The translations under genes and the position numbers were made by a program. A stretch of 64,000 nucleotides of DNA from Agapetus fuscipes (lineage: Eukaryota > Arthropoda > Insecta > Trichoptera > Glossosomatidae), in NCBI GenBank assembly GCA_951799405.1, contig OX637343.1, positions 7,688,001 through 7,752,000 of the forward strand, read 5' to 3'. Positions 41,892-51,873 of the stretch are shown piece after piece (the stretch's first letter is position 1; every line of letters begins with the position of its first letter). Below the pieces are notes generated by a model. It was not told where the DNA came from. It was given only the letters and a program-made list of their open reading frames with translations, and searched no databases.

Positions 41892-42854
41892 ATGAAGTGC
41901 AATAAGTGTTTCAACGACATAAGCCCAAAAAAAACTCTAAAGTGCTCGAGGTGCTATATGAGCTACCACCCGTCCTGCCAAGAGAAATCCTCTGACACCA
42001 TCAAGAAGATGACTGCAAGGACTCGCTCTCAATGGGCTTGTAACACATGCAGAGTGGAGGACCCGAGAACCTCCAAGCCGGGCCCCACTCCATCTCCATG
42101 TGCAGTCTCTCACCCTGCAACAAGCTCACCACCTTCTTCTACAATCCATGTAGACAAGGTGATGAAGGCTCTGGAAGAGCTTCAGAGTAGATGTGCTGCT
42201 CTGGAGGGGAGGTGCAAGGATCTGGAGGCGGAGAGGAAGGTCTGCACGTGTAAGTGCGAAGAGAGGATTGATGACTTTGAACGTGCTTTGCAAACTAAGA
42301 CACTCCTTCCAGAATCTAAGGATGAAGAACTGGAGCAACTAAAGGCTAATGTTGTTCGTCTCACGCAAGAAAATGTTGATAGGGAACAATACTTGAGATC
42401 GCACAACATTGAAATTACAGGTGTACCGGAGAATAAGGATGAGTCGTTAGGTGATATTGTTTCCAAAATTGCAGGAAAATTGGACATAAACTTTGAGATA
42501 AATGAGGTTAATTTTGCTCGTCGGGTTGCTGCCTGGAGTAATGAAAAAAAACCTTCAAAGATAGTTGTGCAATTTAAAAACCGAAGCCTCGTGGAAAATT
42601 TCTTAGCAGCCATCCGTAGAAGACGTGGCCTTAACATCAAGGATCTGGGTTTCCAAGGACAGGAGCACCGAATATACTTGAACTACCACTTAACACCAAC
42701 AAACAAAAAACTCTTTAAACAGGTCAGGGAATTGGCCAAGGCCAAAGAGTACCAATTTGTGTGGATTAAACAATGTCGAATATATACCAGGAAAGATAGC
42801 AGTTCGAGGGCTATCCTCGTCAGAAACGAATCTGACCTTAAGAAGATATTCTGA
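41892..42854 (+). CDS. LINE ORF1 protein: PHD finger, coiled coil, RRM-like
   Basis: 320 codons from the ATG at 41892; an upstream in-frame TTG at 41862 is not needed. Residues C3, C6, C18, C21, H26, C29, C50 and C53 give a complete C4HC3 PHD-type zinc finger, followed by a Pro/Ser-rich linker. A heptad-rich stretch at about 85-170 (LEELQSRCAALEGRCKDLEA) suggests a coiled coil for multimerisation. The C-terminal third (NIEITGVPENKDE, then FARRVAAW, KIVVQFKNRSLVENF) looks like the RRM-type domain of LINE ORF1 proteins. PHD fingers are known in ORF1 of CR1/Jockey-type elements. Expected role: coating LINE RNA in the RNP and assisting target-primed reverse transcription. No stop or frameshift. 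257 nt separate it from ORF2, which is in another frame (+1). Confidence 0.85.
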   Translation: MKCNKCFNDISPKKTLKCSRCYMSYHPSCQEKSSDTIKKMTARTRSQWACNTCRVEDPRTSKPGPTPSPCAVSHPATSSPPSSTIHVDKVMKALEELQSRCAALEGRCKDLEAERKVCTCKCEERIDDFERALQTKTLLPESKDEELEQLKANVVRLTQENVDREQYLRSHNIEITGVPENKDESLGDIVSKIAGKLDINFEINEVNFARRVAAWSNEKKPSKIVVQFKNRSLVENFLAAIRRRRGLNIKDLGFQGQEHRIYLNYHLTPTNKKLFKQVRELAKAKEYQFVWIKQCRIYTRKDSSSRAILVRNESDLKKIF

Positions 42855-43111
42855 CTATTTATAAAAAGTACCCATCATATTGTTACGATTTGCTTTTCTT
42901 TTTCTTTTTCATTAGTGTCTTTTTTTCTCTATACATGTTACAGAGTTATGTTCTACACTTCTGTAATAATCGATTTTGTTATTAATTTGTCTACGACTAC
43001 AACATCACTATCCACCTCTCATATTCCAGTCCTTCTTACCTCTTTAGCAGCATCCATGGTTGCCCCATTAATACTCATTGAATTCTATTGTTTTTCTAAA
43101 CTTTCTCCACT

Positions 43112-45970
43112 ATGAACCTGATAACATACTACCAAAACGTCAGGGGTCTTAGGACTAAAACACATCTATTTTATAGCAATATTTTGTGCAATGATTTTGA
43201 TATAATTTGCCTTACAGAATCTTGGCTGAATGAAAATTTTTATGATCACGAACTCTTTGACAGCCGATACTGTGTTTACAGACTTGACAGAGATTACCAT
43301 ACAACTGAACAAAAATTGGGAGGAGGAGTCCTTATTGCGGTTAAGTCTAGTTTAACATCATCTATCAGAACGGGCTGGGCTTCAGACTCAAAAGCGGAAG
43401 AGTTATGGATAACCATTACCTTGTCAACATCAACGAAATTGAATTTGTGCTGCGTATACCTGCCTCAGGGTCAAAACCACTCACAAAGACTAAGTAAGTT
43501 CTTTGAAAATGCATCGCAACTAGTATTAAATAATGTAGATGACAAATTTATATTGCTAGGTGATTTCAATTTGCCTGGAATATGCTGGGAGCCGACAGAT
43601 GAACCAAATTCTTTTAGTGTAACTAATCATAGTTCCCACGATTCCCCTATGATCGATTTCATGTCATTCACGGATTTCAAACAATATAACGGCATTACAA
43701 ACGTCAATGGTCGAATACTTGACCTCATATTAAGTAACATTGAAAGTTGTAACGTGTCTCACTGCACAGACTCCCTGGTTAGTGAAGATTCTCACCACAA
43801 ATCTTTACTGTTACAACTTGACAATGTCAGCATTCCATACATAAAACTGGATCCGAGACGAGTAAAATTATTTTATAGAGCAAACTACGATCATATTAAA
43901 CAGCATCTGGTAAATGTTGACTGGGGTAGCATTCTTTCGGGTAGGACTATTGATGAAGCATTGGACCGTTTCTATGAAATTTTGTATAATTGTATACAAC
44001 TGTTCGTCCCATCAAAAATACGTACAAGTTCTCAAAGATTTCCCGTTTGGTATTCACACCCATTGGTCAAAGTTATAAGGGAAAAACTAAAGGTTCATAA
44101 GAAATGGAAAAAATCAGGCCTACTTCAGGACTATGATGAATATTCCTTACTTAGAGAACGCCAAAAAAAAATGCAACTCGAATGTTACAGAACCTTTATT
44201 AATAGAACAGAGTTAAATATTAAAAATGACCCAAAGAATATCCATAGCTACGTTAAATGTATGAAATCACAATCAGGTTTCCCACAAAACATGTATTATA
44301 AAAACACTGTAACTAACGAAATGGAACAGGTATGCGAGATGTTCAGTGACTTCTTTCAGTCATCGTTTACATCGAGTGCTTGTCCAGTACCAGACGTGGT
44401 GAGCCCTGGAGAGATTGATATCGCCCGCATTTCTTTTGAACCATCTGATATTTTGAAAAATCTCAAACAAATGGACTTGAATAAAAGTCCGGGCCCCGAT
44501 GGAATTCCCCCGCTATTCATAGTTAAATGCGCAGAGGAATTGGTCGCTCCGCTTTCCATTTTATTTAATTTGTCATTTACAACTGGAGTATTCCCGGATA
44601 CTTGGAAGAGATCCTTTGTGACTCCCATCCATAAATCGGGGCCAAAGCATAACGTAGAGAACTATAGGCCTATCTCCAAACTCTCCTTGTTCAGCAAATT
44701 GATGGAGAAAATCGTGGTAGAGCAACTGACTCCAGCATTAAAGAGTTTTATTCTTCCAAATCAACATGGATTTTTTAAAGGCAGATCGGCTGACTCGAAT
44801 TTGGTTGAATTCACTGACTACTTACACAATTCAATGAGTGGTGGGGGACAGGTTGATGCCGTGTATACGGACTTCTCGAAAGCCTTCGACAAAATTAACC
44901 ATGAAATATTAATCCATAAGCTCGGGAGGTATGGAGTGCACGGCAACCTGCTACGATGGTTATCTTCTTACATTATTAATAGACTCCAAGCAGTAACGGT
45001 AGAGGGTAATACTTCTCCATTTCAACAATGTCCATCTGGCGTTCCACAGGGCTCACATTTGGGGCCTGTATTATTTATTTTGTACATAAATGATATTCAG
45101 CATTGTTTCAGATCATCTTCTTTCTTGATCTATGCTGACGACATTAAAATATACAAAAGAATTAAATGCTCCAAAGATTCCGAACAACTTCAGTTTGATT
45201 TACAGAGTTTGTCCCACTATTGCTCAAGAAGTAGCCTATTTCTGAACGTTGCTAAGTGCTGCTCAATATCTTTTACTCGTCGCAATACCCCTTACTATTT
45301 TAACTATACAATAGACGGTATATCCCTTAGAAAGTGTAGTGAGGTAAAGGACTTGGGTGTTGTTCTGGACAGCAAAATGACGTACAGGGCTCATATCAAT
45401 TGGAGAGTGAGTGGGGCCCTTAGGCAGCTGGGATTTATTCTGAGAATCTCTAAGCCATTTAAACTACTAAATACAATAAAATTGCTCTATTATACGTACG
45501 TAAGGACATGTCTGGAATATGCCACGGTTGTTTGGAATCCTCAATATACTACGTATATTGATAGACTAGAGAGGGTCCAGAACAAATTTTTAAAGTCTCT
45601 TAATTATAGATGTCGTGTCACATTTGACAACTACCGCCTTTCTGCCAAATATCATCAATTAATGACCTTAGAAAATAGACGTACCGTTACTGACATGAAA
45701 TTTCTACATAAAATAGTGAACAATACAATCGATTCACCCGACTTGCTTAAAAAAATTTTTTTGAACTGTCCTATACGACGAACTAGATCCTTGCTTACAT
45801 TTAAACAACCTACCTGTGCAACTAATTATTTACAGAGCGCATTCATATACCGGGCCTGCAATAACTACAATATTTTTTTTGTCAACATTGATCTGTTTAA
45901 CACCACCATACTGCAATTCAATGAAGCTGTAAAAAGATCCCTTATGACAGCGGGGGCTCATGGGGTTTAA
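43112..45970 (+). CDS. LINE ORF2: AP-like endonuclease and reverse transcriptase
   Basis: 952 codons from the ATG at 43112 without interruption. Endonuclease domain at about 1-230: QNVRGL (8-13), LTESWL (34-39, catalytic Glu), GDFN (150-153) and SHH (227-229; the usual SDH is altered here). Reverse transcriptase at about 470-740: FVTPIHKSG, NYRPIS, HGFFKGRSADSNL, YTDFSKAFDKI (about 585, first Asp), SGVPQGSHLGPVLFILYIND and YADD (674-677, two catalytic Asp). The C-terminus has LGVVLD, LEYATVVWNP and QNKFLKSLNYRCR, typical of the Jockey/CR1 group. There is no RNase H domain. It would nick chromosomal DNA and copy LINE RNA at the nick. All core residues look intact except the variant SHH, so the copy may be active. 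Confidence 0.92.
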   Translation: MNLITYYQNVRGLRTKTHLFYSNILCNDFDIICLTESWLNENFYDHELFDSRYCVYRLDRDYHTTEQKLGGGVLIAVKSSLTSSIRTGWASDSKAEELWITITLSTSTKLNLCCVYLPQGQNHSQRLSKFFENASQLVLNNVDDKFILLGDFNLPGICWEPTDEPNSFSVTNHSSHDSPMIDFMSFTDFKQYNGITNVNGRILDLILSNIESCNVSHCTDSLVSEDSHHKSLLLQLDNVSIPYIKLDPRRVKLFYRANYDHIKQHLVNVDWGSILSGRTIDEALDRFYEILYNCIQLFVPSKIRTSSQRFPVWYSHPLVKVIREKLKVHKKWKKSGLLQDYDEYSLLRERQKKMQLECYRTFINRTELNIKNDPKNIHSYVKCMKSQSGFPQNMYYKNTVTNEMEQVCEMFSDFFQSSFTSSACPVPDVVSPGEIDIARISFEPSDILKNLKQMDLNKSPGPDGIPPLFIVKCAEELVAPLSILFNLSFTTGVFPDTWKRSFVTPIHKSGPKHNVENYRPISKLSLFSKLMEKIVVEQLTPALKSFILPNQHGFFKGRSADSNLVEFTDYLHNSMSGGGQVDAVYTDFSKAFDKINHEILIHKLGRYGVHGNLLRWLSSYIINRLQAVTVEGNTSPFQQCPSGVPQGSHLGPVLFILYINDIQHCFRSSSFLIYADDIKIYKRIKCSKDSEQLQFDLQSLSHYCSRSSLFLNVAKCCSISFTRRNTPYYFNYTIDGISLRKCSEVKDLGVVLDSKMTYRAHINWRVSGALRQLGFILRISKPFKLLNTIKLLYYTYVRTCLEYATVVWNPQYTTYIDRLERVQNKFLKSLNYRCRVTFDNYRLSAKYHQLMTLENRRTVTDMKFLHKIVNNTIDSPDLLKKIFLNCPIRRTRSLLTFKQPTCATNYLQSAFIYRACNNYNIFFVNIDLFNTTILQFNEAVKRSLMTAGAHGV

Positions 45971-46314
45971 TCGTTGGATGCTTTTCCTTTTCCTTTCCTT
46001 TTCCTTTTCCTTTTCTTTTTCCTTCCCTTTCCTATTCTTCCCCCCATTCCTTTTCCTCTCTTTATGTGATGATTAAGTTAATAGTCGTTTTCTCTTTGTT
46101 TTTTTCTTTCTTCTTCTTCATTTTTCTCATATTACTTTCCAAATTTTTCTTGTTTCTCCTTCTTAATTAAGCTGTAAACTAAATTATACTACATTATGTT
46201 TGCAAACTTTGCTGGTTTTTGAAATTGTATAACTATGTTGTTTATCCCATATATTACATGTATAACTGTTTGTTTGTCTAATAAAATAAAAAAAAAAAAT
46301 AAAAAAAAAAAAAA
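45971..46314 (+). other. LINE 3' UTR
   Basis: TTTTCC repeats at about 45980-46035, further T/C-rich sequence, then an A-rich end. A pyrimidine-rich 3' UTR is unlike the SINE tails nearby, so none of SINEs B-D appears to use this LINE. Confidence 0.7.
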
Positions 46315-46317
46315 TAA

Positions 46318-46850
46318 TTTGAGATGATTTATTTGGTGAGCGATGTTTTTGTATAAATCACTCCTCAAGACCACTTTGCAAGCTTGGCCGTCGCTGTAGA
46401 AAGCACTGATTCTCAATCTAAACCCACTTGCTATAAGGCTGGGCCTATCGCGACCGGTCTCTGGTAAAGGTAGATTATTTTTTTAATCCAGCGAAGAGAA
46501 CATATCGCACGTTTAATAATAAAGAGCAATAACTCAAAAAACAAGAATTTTGGGAAATCACGTTTGAAGTTCAGACAACCAGTACAACTTGTATGGGATG
46601 AAAAATGCGTCCGATGTTTTATCTCGGTCATATTCGTCCAAATTGAACGGCTGTCGCATTCTACCTATTCTTCTCGCATTGTTCTTGCGTTTTATTACAA
46701 AATCTCGATTTTCCGAGTTTTCGAGTTATTGCTCTTCATTATTAAGCGTGCGATATTTTGAAAAATGAAATATTTTTCATGCTCCGCCGGGATTCGAACC
46801 CACTACCTCCCAATCACGAGTCCGAAGCGTTGACCACAGACCGGTCAAAT
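46318..46850 (-). repeat. SINE C split by MITE H
   Basis: The reversed tail (GATTTATTTGGTGAGCGATG, CTCAAGACC, GCAAGCTTGGCCGTCGC) and body to TCCAGCGAAGAGAAC precede the MITE. After it come TTTTTCATGCTCCGCCGGG, ATTCGAACCC (reversed B box) and GACCGGTC. The LINE inserted at or next to its 3' end. Confidence 0.85.
46505..46753. mobile_element. MITE family H, copy 3
   Basis: 249 bp, TIRs TCGCACGTTTAATAATAAAG / TTCATTATTAAGCGTGCGA, flanked by TA. Clearly inserted into SINE C. The 65-codon + frame is an artefact. Confidence 0.9.
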
Positions 46851-47015
46851 ATGTAGAATTTAAATTGCAAATATATATTCAAATTGAAGATTTATGTTTG
46901 AATGTACCACAGCGGCCATACTGAGATATAAAGAGAAACGTACATATATGAGAAGCTTACAAATATCAGTCTGTTACACGAACATCAATAGAGGTACTTG
47001 ATTATGCAGCACACA
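46851..47015. other. Unassigned
   Basis: Nothing recognised between SINE C and the Transib target duplication. Confidence 0.4.
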
Positions 47016-47020
47016 CGACG

Positions 47021-47059
47021 CACAGTGGGCGGAATCTTAAATCTAGCGCGTGATAAGTC
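47021..47059 (+). repeat. Transib left TIR, RSS-like layout
   Basis: CACAGTG (47021-47027), 23 bp, then TGATAAGTC (47051-47059). The homology between the two TIRs ends exactly with this nonamer position. The terminal heptamer is identical to the consensus heptamer of vertebrate recombination signals. Confidence 0.85.
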
Positions 47060-47214
47060 GTCATACTGAAAATTAATGCTTTTATCGAAAAATTATCCGG
47101 TTTTTTTTATTGAATTGATAGAAGTGGTTGTTTTTGGATAAAACTGACACAAAATATTGTGAAAAATATGCACAATTATTGAACAAATTAAGAGTAAAGT
47201 CGAAAGTTTTATTT

Positions 47215-48219
47215 TTAAAATTTTAAAAACTTACTATTTTTTTCTGTCAACCCATCAATCACTTTTTCTTGTTTTTTTTCAGTGGCTGCTTTATCTGACA
47301 CTTCAAAAACTTGCCATTTTTTTAGAAAGTCGATATGAAGTATGTACCAAGCTCTCAAAACATCTGATTTACGCATGTAATGTGGATGTAATGTGGAAGC
47401 CATATTCGTACAGACACTTATTTTTCCCCAAGCACATCACTTCATCTACATATGTTGTGTATTATTTTTGGGGCTGTCCAACATACTTCACAGGTCTTCA
47501 ATGACGATTCAGTAATAACATTAAATGTCTTTTTATCAATCTTAGTCAATTTAAAAACATGAGTTACTCTAATATTAAAATCATAAAAAGTAACTGTAGT
47601 CGAAATAATTTCATGAAATGATTTTGCACATTGTCGATTTCCCTTTTTGTGTTTATTCGATTGTCTCTTTTGCAAATATTATTTGTGTTGGCTTGCAACA
47701 GATACCTTGTGGAAGATAGTCGAGGATTTTTCCATATCATTTTCCCCCCCCTTTTTACTAGAAGCGGCACAATACAAAATATGACAAACAAATACGCATC
47801 CGTTTTTTTTTTATGTTCAGTCCCTTCAGTTTCAGACTCCTTCAGCTTCAGATGTTGATGGACTGAAGGCTTGCAAATAAGTGAACTGACTGGCACTTTT
47901 GTCGTCTCTCCATTTGTACAGCATTGTAAAGTCTGATGCTGAAGATGTTGAATCTAGGAGAGCTTGCTGTAACACTTTTTTGACTCTCCAGGAACCTCTG
48001 CACTGTGTGGTTGACGAGTCCTTGCACGGTTACTGCCGCAGAAATATCGGACGTATTTATAAGGCTTTCACTAGGTTATATGTATTTTTTAACGTTATAA
48101 CAATATTTTTTTAGCTTCCCTAATAACATCTCCATTCAATTAGTCTGTATGAGTGTTCGGCTAAAGTTGCGTCAAAATACAATGCAAGTGCTTCTTCGGA
48201 CGTGTACTTGGCTACGCAG

Positions 48220-48250
<31 letters not shown>

Positions 48251-48730
48251 ATCTTTGATGCACGATGTAAAGTAGTTTCAAGATCCGTAAGGACCTTAGC
48301 AGCATCTCTTTTGCCTGAGTTTTGAAAATTAGTTTTGACGCAAACATGATTTCTTAGTGATTTCTTGTTTCAAGAAGTGAATAAACTTTTTTACGTTTTG
48401 TTTGGTCACTTACTTGAAAAAAATGAGCTAATAGTCGTCCCATAGACAATGAGGGTGCTGATACATTATCGAAGTCAGGCAAAGTAATGTTCTTCAACAA
48501 CCATTTACATTTTTATTTTTTTTCAAAAAAATTAACATTACGGCATGAATGTGCCCATTTTAAACGCAGATTATTTATTCAGGATTTTAATTTTAGTCTT
48601 ACTTTAATACAAAATTCATTATTTTCATCATTGTGAAGCTTAATTTGTGAAAATAAATAATCCTGTACTGTCGTAGTTTTTTTTGCTACGGTCCTTTCAT
48701 TTTGCCATACTAAGAAGAGTTATTTTTCTG
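47215..48730 (-). pseudogene. Transib transposase remnant
   Basis: Minus-strand frames at about 48730-48240, 48230-47890, 47896-47564, 47675-47442 and 47403-47215 together follow one protein interrupted by frameshifts and stops. Recognisable pieces in order: PDFDNVSAPSLSMGRLLAHF, KYTSEEALALYFDATLAEH, ISAAVTVQGLVNHTVQRFL, FTMLYKWRDDKSAS, MIWKNPRLSSTRY, SLKTCEVCWTAPK, STLHA.IRCFESLVHTSYR. I recognise these as the conserved order of a transposase-like family common in insects (e.g. NPRPSSTR and LSTLHAWIRFFE-type motifs). The family link to Transib comes from the TIR/TSD. An Asp in KWRDD may align with the first catalytic Asp (inference). A (TA)n run at 48221-48247 interrupts it. Non-functional. 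Confidence 0.75.
48221..48247. repeat. (TA)n microsatellite inside Transib
   Basis: About 13 TA units expanded within the transposase remnant. Confidence 0.95.
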
Positions 48731-49249
48731 GACTGACATGGTTCTTTTAAAAAATCGTAAAAACATTAGTCGCAAAAACTAGCAAAATCTTTTACCCACA
48801 AAATAAGCCTCATAAGTGTTTCTTAATATGACACTTAAAATTATGGCCAATCCCGGTCAAACTTTTGATTCCGAGTCTACTGAAAAGGTATACATTGTAA
48901 TTTTATTAATCCAAATACTCAACGTGATTCAAAAAACATTTCTGGACAAAATAATAAAGCAAACACAACAAACATTCTTAAAAAACAAAGTTTATACCTT
49001 CAGCTTTAATATGCAAAAACAATGAACACGATTGGACTAGAACTTTAGGCACAGTGCTTCCAGGTAGAAAGGCAAATAATAACTGAATAATTTTTCAAAC
49101 CGGACATTATTCCGACAAAGTCATGTTTACCTGACTCTCGGGGATTATCCCGCAAAAAAAAAAATATTTTTGCCATAAGGAACTGTTTCTGGGCTATCTA
49201 TTTATCATATGCAGGTACTTTTCTTAGAATTGGCAATACTTCAAAACTG

Positions 49250-49288
49250 GACTTATCATGCGCTAGATTTGGAATCCCGCCCACTGTG
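49250..49288 (-). repeat. Transib right TIR
   Basis: Ends CCGCCCACTGTG at 49288; read from the end it matches the left TIR in 34 of 39 positions. Followed at once by the CGACG duplication. Confidence 0.85.
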
Positions 49289-49293
49289 CGACG

Positions 49294-50240
49294 CTCGCAT
49301 TTCCGCCACACATTCTGATACAAACTGTCGTGTACCATGCGTGGTATTTAGTGCTTTGTTGATATTTTCAAAATCCATCTCCCAATGTTTAAACCAGTTT
49401 TGTCTGTGACCTTGCGCACTTCTTTCACCTTTCATCACTCTCTTCTCTTTTTCTCAGTTTTTAGATTGCAGTCATTAAAACAAACAAAAGTAAATAGTTC
49501 AATCGACCCATGTATTTTTTTTAAAGCATATCATTTTATTTTAATGTTAGGTAGTTAATATTTGACAGTTTTACGACGCTCCGTTCTGTGTTTAGGTAGC
49601 TGTCTGTGAGGTTTGACATTAGTTGGTTGGCCCCACTGACGGGTCCACCATCTTGATTTATCTGTCATTAAACATTCCTTGTTTATTATCTGCTGTATTT
49701 TAATACTTTATGATGAATACTTTGTCATCAAGGACCGTTGACAGATTTAAAATAGTAACCGACAGTTTCATCTATGGGGAATTTTAAGTGGAACCTTTTA
49801 TAGCATGATGATGATGACATTTTAGAAAAACATATTACGTCATAGTTTATCATCATGACATTTTATATGCAGTTCTCGTTCATTATCTATGTATGATCTA
49901 TGTTTCAAATATGAACACTATTTAATGACAAACACGAGATGAAACGTGTATGTTCTATTGGAGAAGAATATTTTTTTCACAAATACGTACTCCTTTTTCA
50001 ACCTGCACTGTCGAGAAGCTCTGTCATTCCATTGTTATTCCTTTCTACAAACTGTGTACGCACGCAAACAATAAACCTATCGAGTACAAGCGCTTAGAGA
50101 AAGAATCGGTGCCTAATCCTCGCCAATCAATTCAGAACGATTTTGAAGTTTTTTTTTTTGAGAAAACAAATAATATTTGCGTATGGAACTAAAGAGCCGC
50201 AACTTCACATCCAAAGAACCTCAGGTTGCTGACCCCTGAT
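49294..50240. other. Unassigned
   Basis: No gene or known repeat recognised; the 49950-50192 frame has no domain. Confidence 0.35.
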
Positions 50241-50448
50241 CTAATCTAATCTTAGTTGCAAAGATTTAACATTTCAAATGCATGCCCACAAACAGACACG
50301 TGCAAGTTCGCGCCCACAAATTCTGCATGCGTACTTGCAAAATAGATATAACACATCAGATGAACATGAACCCTGCAGCTTTTGCCGACCTTCCCTGAAA
50401 CAGCGGTGACTTGGCTAAGTGAACCATTTTTTTCAGTATGGGTGGTTT
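50241..50448 (-). repeat. Family A, minus
   Basis: TCTAATCTAATCTTAGTTGC to CAGTATGGGTGG; the last 20 bp are missing. CCCTGAAACAGCGG stem. Confidence 0.85.
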
Positions 50449-51873
50449 GATATTCGAAAAAATAAACTTAATTCGCTTGTTTGATTATATACGACTCATT
50501 TATCAATACTAAATCTTTCCTTGTACGATGTGTCTTTAGCCTAATCGACGTTTCGCTCATAATTTGTGGTGGGTTTAGTGGATGTTTTCCTGTCGTGGGG
50601 TGTTAATTATAGTCCATGAGGTCATCGGGGCCATGACGCATCTCTAGGAACAGTGTGATGGCCGAGAACACAGCAGACGCAGCCTGAGCTGTCCAGCACC
50701 ATTGTAAACTCTCGCTCAAACAGATATCACATGCTAGAAAACAACTTTTACCCCAATTCAGCAATTAACTCAACAAAAAACCTCAAACCATAACATTCAA
50801 CTATACATTCCTACATGCCGTTTCCTAATGATCATTCCAAAACGAGTCAACTGTGTTACAATGAAAAATGTAAATCGAAAATGTCATTTTTTGTGTCTAC
50901 GTAAAGAAAAAAATCCTTGATTGCCGCCTTTGGTTCCATCATCATCTTCTAAGGGCAATGTCTTGTTGTGCCAGACATCTATCACTATTGGTTGAAAAGT
51001 TACATAAAATGGTAGACTACATTTTTTTAAATGCATCTGCGTTTTTTTAAATATAATATCTGGCTTAGTTTTTAAACTATAGCTCTTTAAAATTCGCGCA
51101 TTTTCGATTTCCGGCAAAACAGGATTTATTTTAGGCGGATATGACGTCGATTGATTTCGGATCATTGGAGTGTACCGACGGGTGCAGTTAGTCTGTAGGA
51201 TCCATCTACGTCATTTTGACGTCACAGCGTGGCTAGCCAGCCGCGCTGCGTTTCGGCGAGACTCAAATTATCGGCATTTTATTTTTGAAAATTATCAATG
51301 ATATCTTTATTTTTACCACTTAAAAAATATATAGTTGTGATCTTGAAATTTACTCTACACAACCATAGTATTTTCAACCGTTTTCTCCACCACTGCAATT
51401 ACTTACCCTATTTTGTCGTGTTACCATCGTTGTTACGAGAACTACGTCAGTGCGGGACAGACCTGAGATTAGTCACAGCAATGTAGCAGGGCTGGCACCT
51501 CAGTCCGTGGCCCGGAGACATGGCCAGGGTACAGCTCCTCCCCACATCCACACTAGCGGCAAACAGGGCTGACACACAATGGGGATTAATCAGAAATCGC
51601 CACAGTTGTAAGAACAACCATCCCCTTTACGGAGCCGTGCTGCTTTACTCATTACCGCAACAAATAAAATTATTAAATCATCTAGATTTCCAGTAGTAAC
51701 TTTGTGAAAAAAAATTATAAATTCAATTTGCTGTTAAAATCTTATGGATTGATTGTTTGCATGACTGGTTTTGGAAAAGGCAGTATCTCCCATCTTCAGT
51801 TTCATTTTACACCTATTAGCAGTTCTTATTGTCTTTATTGAACATTTCAGATAATTTTTATTCTTCCTACTCA
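50449..51873. other. Mostly unassigned, two GC-richer patches
   Basis: 50935-50995 is a reversed LINE tail (GGGCAATGTCTTGTTGTGCC). 50600-50720 and 51450-51640 are GC-richer and could be decayed coding sequence, but I recognise no domain. A minus frame at 50610-50705 reads AQAASAVFSAITLFLEMRHG; it is not assigned. Confidence 0.35.

Larger units (their letters stand above)
41641..46314 (+). mobile_element. Intact two-ORF non-LTR retrotransposon (Jockey/CR1 group)
   Basis: Two long uninterrupted ORFs (41892-42854 and 43112-45970) in the order nucleic-acid-binding protein then endonuclease-RT. A pyrimidine-rich 3' UTR ends in AATAAAATAAAA-type A-rich repeats at about 46290-46314. The 5' boundary is not certain; 41641 is a guess just upstream of the subrepeats. 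The element ends against a reversed SINE C. No target duplication could be fixed. Lack of lesions suggests recent insertion. Confidence 0.85.
47021..49288 (-). mobile_element. Transib DNA transposon, decayed
   Basis: 2268 bp bounded by 39-bp terminal inverted repeats (47021-47059 and 49250-49288; 34 of 39 match). They begin CACAGTGGGCGG and contain AAATCTAGCGC and TGATAAGTC. CGACG directly flanks both ends (47016-47020, 49289-49293), a 5-bp target duplication of the CGNCG form known for Transib, the superfamily related to RAG1. The transposase remnant lies on the minus strand. Shorter than usual autonomous Transibs (about 3 kb or more), so it has probably lost part of the C-terminal coding region near 47210. 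Confidence 0.88.

Noticed and set aside
42126..42640. Minus-strand frames opposite LINE ORF1
   Set aside because: Antisense shadows of the coding sequence.
48221..48247. (TA)n as a target or end of an element
   Set aside because: It lies within the Transib transposase remnant, and similarity continues on both sides, so it is a secondary expansion.
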